A stretch of DNA of 64,000 nucleotides from CAIMWS01 sp964409245 (GTDB lineage Bacteria > Verrucomicrobiota > Verrucomicrobiia > Limisphaerales > UBA1319), in contig CAYPCQ010000015.1 in NCBI GenBank assembly GCA_964409245.1, positions 30,720 through 94,719 of the forward strand. Direction: 5' to 3'. Shown here piece by piece: positions 60,802-64,000 of this stretch (the first letter of the stretch is position 1; every line of letters begins with the position of its first letter). The notes under the pieces were generated by a model. That model was given only the letters and a program-made list of their open reading frames with translations. It was not told the DNA's origin and searched no databases. The translations under genes were made by a program, and so were the position numbers.

Positions 60802-63089
60802 GGTTTGAGTCGTTCGAGCACCAGAATCCAATCCTGGGGCGAAGGCACGTTGGGCGTACGGTATTCGCCGGTCCTGATGACTCCCGGCACGCTTGCTTCG
60901 GCAAGACCTTGCGGCGGATCGAACGGGGTCGCGGAAACCGCGAACCGGCCGAACTCCTGCCGCTCCCCGATCTGGAACAGCCACAGGCCGGTTTTGCCAG
61001 CCGCCGTATTGCCGACCTTGACGACCGGCGTGGCGTAGGTGCGCTGGCCGTCGGTCAGCACCAGGGCCGCAAATTCACCGCAGGCCGCCGCCAGGAGATG
61101 GATTTTCGCCCCCACCTCCGGGACGTCCACCCTGCCCAGCATTTCGCCCCACTGCCCGTTCTTGCGGTCATGCCAGAAGATGGCCTTGAGCAACGGGCTG
61201 TACAGCGCGACCAGATAATTCTGCGTGTCGTGGAAGCGCAGGATGAGGCCGGCCTCCGCCTCGCTGTGGGCGTCCACGCTGGCCATCAAATCCAGTTCGT
61301 TGATTCTTTCCGCGATGGTGACCATGCCTTTGCCGCCAGCCAAACGGGCGTTCTCGCGTCGCGCCGGCGTGCCGTAATCCTTCCAGGCCCCGGCGTCGGG
61401 GCCCTCAAAACGGTCTTCAAACAGCATCGGCTTCGTGTGGCCCGCGAAAGGCGGAGCGGTGGGGCCGGCATACATCACCGTTCCTTGATCAAAGCGCCGG
61501 CCGGTGGCCGGATCGAAATAGAAGACATGATAGGTCACACCCCGTTCCAGGCGCTTCACCACCGTCCCATCCCAATTGTAAATGCCGCGGCGTGGCTGGT
61601 AGATGAAACGTACTTCGCCCGGAATGCCGGCCGCGATGCAGTTCGTCCCGGTCCATTCCGGATGCGGCTCGAAGCGTGACCAAGGATATTGCTCCAGCAA
61701 CTTCTTGCCGATCCCGAGCTGGGTGGCGCCCGGGTAGCGCATGCCTTCCTTCCAGGTGGTCCAATCATACACCTTGCTGCCTCCGAACGCTGCCGATGCG
61801 CAGCCAGGATCGCCTTCCACGCTGGCATGCCAGATGCCCGCCGCGCCGTAGGTGTGGCCCGCGGCGCCGCTGAGCATGTTCCCCCAGAACATCCGGCGCT
61901 GCACATCCCCGAAGCCCTGCTGCATGTGCCCCTCATAGCAGGTCTCCCCAACCAGCACCGGCATGGGCGGGTCTTTCGCATAGGCGGTGGCGACAATCGC
62001 AAGCGTTTTCGCCTCCACGGCGACCCGTTCGTCGTGATTTCCGCCGACCATGTCGAAGTCAATCACATGGCTGTCCCCTTTGGCGCCGCGCCGCCCATGG
62101 CCCGTGTGGCAGGTCACCAGGCGGTGATAGGGATCGAGGCTGCGAAGATACCTCGCCACTTCGGCCCAGGGGCCCTGTCCCCATTTGGTTTCCTCCGGAA
62201 TCTCACCCGCCAGAATCCAGAAAACCGGATAGGCGCTGTAGCGAGCCACGAGATACCTCCAGTGCCGCTTCAGGCCGGCCGCTCCAATCGCCTCCATGCT
62301 GTTGCAGTCGCCACGCCCCCAGGCGCCAACAATCGCCGGGGCAATGCCCGCATCGACCAGATGCTTCAGGCGGCGGTCTGCGTAATCAAAATATTTCGGA
62401 TTCACCCGGTCGAACTTGATGGATTCATAAGGAAGCCCGCCCTCATTAGCGAGGCGCGGTTCGAGAAATCCTTCGTCGGGATAAGGGCCGCAGACGATCT
62501 GCACCACGGAAAAACCCTTGGCCCTGCGGTCCGCGGTCAGTTCCTGAAAACCTTCCCAGGTCATCCGCTGGCACAGATTCTTCCACCAGGTATCGCCCAG
62601 CCATAGAAACGGCGTGCCGTCAGCGTGCTCAAAATGCCGCTGGTCCGCCGCGACCCGGATAAAACCATGTTTGAGCAGCGGGTTGTCGCCGGTGCAGGCC
62701 GTGACGTGCAGGGCTTGAGCGGCCCCGTTTACCATCTGGTTCGCCGGGTCCGAACACCTGGCTTCGAACGTGTAATCGCCCGGCGCCGGCGGGGCGAAGC
62801 GAACCGTCCACTGGCCGCCCCCGGCCCAGAAAGCGGGAACCAGCCATTGCTGATCTCCGCTGCGAAAGACCACGTCCACCTGCACGTCTACGAAAGGATT
62901 GTCGTATCTTTTCTCCGAGGTGAACGTGCTCTCAAACACGCTCCATTGCTCCGCAGCAGGCGCACGGGAAGCGAGCCCCAGGCTCCCCAGGAAAACCAGG
63001 AAGCCTGCGGCGAGGAAATTCCCGCCCCCCGGGCGGTTGCTGAACCGCCTTCGTGTGGCGTTCACGCTCTTGGATAAAATCGAGTTCAT
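60798..63089 (-). CDS. DUF5060/DUF4038 glycoside hydrolase (GH140-like)
   Basis: Protein of 763 aa with a signal peptide (NFLAAGFLVFLGSLGLASRA). An N-terminal beta-sandwich (DUF5060, about 45-135; WSVFESTFTSEKRYDNPFVD) precedes a TIM barrel (DUF4038, about 140-470; FLWLGDTWWKNLCQRMTWEG). Candidate catalytic acids are Glu in FWILAGEIPEET and Glu in PVLVGETCYEGHM. The C-terminal region has a small sandwich and a further beta domain (about 560-760). GH140 members cut apiose side chains of rhamnogalacturonan II; that activity is only an inference here. It is coupled to the micro-lipoprotein gene. Confidence 0.83.
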   Translation of the reverse strand: MNSILSKSVNATRRRFSNRPGGGNFLAAGFLVFLGSLGLASRAPAAEQWSVFESTFTSEKRYDNPFVDVQVDVVFRSGDQQWLVPAFWAGGGQWTVRFAPPAPGDYTFEARCSDPANQMVNGAAQALHVTACTGDNPLLKHGFIRVAADQRHFEHADGTPFLWLGDTWWKNLCQRMTWEGFQELTADRRAKGFSVVQIVCGPYPDEGFLEPRLANEGGLPYESIKFDRVNPKYFDYADRRLKHLVDAGIAPAIVGAWGRGDCNSMEAIGAAGLKRHWRYLVARYSAYPVFWILAGEIPEETKWGQGPWAEVARYLRSLDPYHRLVTCHTGHGRRGAKGDSHVIDFDMVGGNHDERVAVEAKTLAIVATAYAKDPPMPVLVGETCYEGHMQQGFGDVQRRMFWGNMLSGAAGHTYGAAGIWHASVEGDPGCASAAFGGSKVYDWTTWKEGMRYPGATQLGIGKKLLEQYPWSRFEPHPEWTGTNCIAAGIPGEVRFIYQPRRGIYNWDGTVVKRLERGVTYHVFYFDPATGRRFDQGTVMYAGPTAPPFAGHTKPMLFEDRFEGPDAGAWKDYGTPARRENARLAGGKGMVTIAERINELDLMASVDAHSEAEAGLILRFHDTQNYLVALYSPLLKAIFWHDRKNGQWGEMLGRVDVPEVGAKIHLLAAACGEFAALVLTDGQRTYATPVVKVGNTAAGKTGLWLFQIGERQEFGRFAVSATPFDPPQGLAEASVPGVIRTGEYRTPNVPSPQDWILVLERLKP

Positions 63090-63202
63090 GGGGTGATGTT
63101 CAGAAGGGCTGCCATCGCCCAGCCGTTATCTCCGCAGCGGCTGGCATGAACAGCGTTCATATGGTCTTTATGGCCCTGCCACCAGACGAATCTGCTGAAA
63201 GG

Positions 63203-64000
63203 TTACGGCTTGGGCGTCAACAGCGGCTTCATGGCCTCGGCCAGGCTGTAACCCACCATGCAGTACACCCGGGCGCTTCCCTGATAATGGCAATACCAGT
63301 TGCACACGTGCCGGTCGGATTCCGTTTTGGCTTTCTGGTACGCGGCATCATCGATCAGGGCTTTGTCACCGGCTTCTCTGGTGAGCTTTTCCATCTTCTT
63401 GGGCTCCTTGCTTTCCGGCTGGTCTTTCAGCTGCTCCTTAAGCTGGGCCGCCACGGCCTTCCTCACACGATGTTCTTCAGATTCCATTTTCCGGGGCAAT
63501 TCATCCAGCTCAGGATACCAGAAGGGGGCCGTGCGCACATATCCAACCGTGCCTTTCAATTCCGGACACGTGGCGATCTTCGCCTGGCCGGCCCTGAAAT
63601 CGGCCATATTCTTGTCGGCTTTTTCGCCGCCCACACCGAGTTCGCCCACGACTGCCGGCAGGTTCGGCACTTTGAACTCGGCACGCAGATCCTGGACCAG
63701 GTGAACAAAATTCGGGCAATATTCATCATACACCTGCTGCCTGATCTTATCGCCGGGCTGACACATGTCATTCCAGCCCTGGAACCAGACGAATCCGCAG
63801 AGTTCGGTCTTGAGCCCCTTGAGCTGGGGGAAATCGGTGTCCAGATTGGCCAGGCACTCACGCACCTCTTTCACCATTTTGTGATATGACGCACCGATCT
63901 CCTCCGGCTTGTAACCGGTCTCATAAGCCGCTTTGCCGGCGCTGGGCGGCCGGAAATTCCCATACAGGCTGTGCCCGCCCCAGCAGGTCTTGATCAGCAG
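63203..64000 (-). CDS. SGNH-type carbohydrate esterase, partial (5' end beyond window)
   Basis: The frame is open from the stop at 63203 to the window end, so the N-terminus, including the GQSN block, is missing. The conserved LLIKTCWGGHSLYGNFRPPS lies at the window edge and GFVWFQGWNDMCQPGDKI at about 63760-63815. The C-terminal part is Lys/Glu-rich with a late Cys pair (CNWYCHYQGSARVYCMVGYS). It is a second member of the esterase family seen at 56749-58251. It is likely to remove acetyl groups from polysaccharides. Confidence 0.85.
   Translation of the reverse strand: MLIKTCWGGHSLYGNFRPPSAGKAAYETGYKPEEIGASYHKMVKEVRECLANLDTDFPQLKGLKTELCGFVWFQGWNDMCQPGDKIRQQVYDEYCPNFVHLVQDLRAEFKVPNLPAVVGELGVGGEKADKNMADFRAGQAKIATCPELKGTVGYVRTAPFWYPELDELPRKMESEEHRVRKAVAAQLKEQLKDQPESKEPKKMEKLTREAGDKALIDDAAYQKAKTESDRHVCNWYCHYQGSARVYCMVGYSLAEAMKPLLTPKP

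Overview
The window looks like the chromosome of a Verrucomicrobiota bacterium, probably of the Pedosphaera/Limisphaerales kind; this is inference from gene content, as no rRNA or tRNA is present. The clues are a compact pilMNOPQ set, GspG-like pilins, many exported glycan-active enzymes, DUF1080, PQQ-propeller, Gfo/Idh and lamin-tail/CotH proteins, and the C-terminal 'Y-x-I/V-E ... W ... FYR/FFR' beta-domain seen in two proteins, which is very common in that phylum. By eye the first 13 kb is less GC-rich than 15-46 kb.

1-8.2 kb: a minus-strand type IV pilus operon (pilM, pilN, pilO, pilP, pilQ) with an NHL-repeat gene 3 nt behind it, then 1.4 kb of gene-free DNA rich in palindromes and repeats, then two plus-strand prepilin genes, each ending in an intrinsic terminator.

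8.2-15.6 kb: a YfhO-type membrane protein, a GH120 beta-xylosidase-like protein, an Rpn-family nuclease and a four-EF-hand protein. Three of four copies of a roughly 110-bp dispersed intergenic repeat lie between about 6.6 and 14.9 kb; the fourth is at 30.1 kb.

15.8-35.4 kb: mostly plus-strand exported proteins: two tandem GH106-type proteins, a 1974-residue lamin-tail/CotH protein, a split YeeE/YedE transporter, a GH127-superfamily protein and a GH97 enzyme, with a minus-strand PQQ beta-propeller protein between them. Together they suggest breakdown of rhamnose-, xylose-, arabinose- and galactose-containing plant or algal polysaccharides.

35.4-47.3 kb: minus-strand genes: a CcbP-type protein, a HEAT-repeat protein, a Gfo/Idh oxidoreductase, an nfeD-floA-proline-rich membrane operon, an amidase, a DUF1080 protein, RarD and a sodium/proton antiporter-like protein.

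47.4-64 kb: a tightly packed minus-strand series with repeated 4-nt stop/start overlaps: DUF5060/DUF4038 glycosidase, micro-lipoprotein, truncated S9 peptidase copy, DUF6174 protein, HExxH protein, SGNH esterase, a lipoprotein, a LamG protein, a FAD oxidoreductase, a deleted GH71/99-like remnant, an intact S9 peptidase, a histidine decarboxylase and a coupled double-ACT protein. This part shows clear signs of rearrangement: a partial gene duplication, an internal deletion and a nonsense-shortened lipoprotein. The decarboxylase-ACT pair and the rearranged lipoprotein-coupled operon are the most interesting items. No CRISPR array, prophage or complete insertion sequence was seen.
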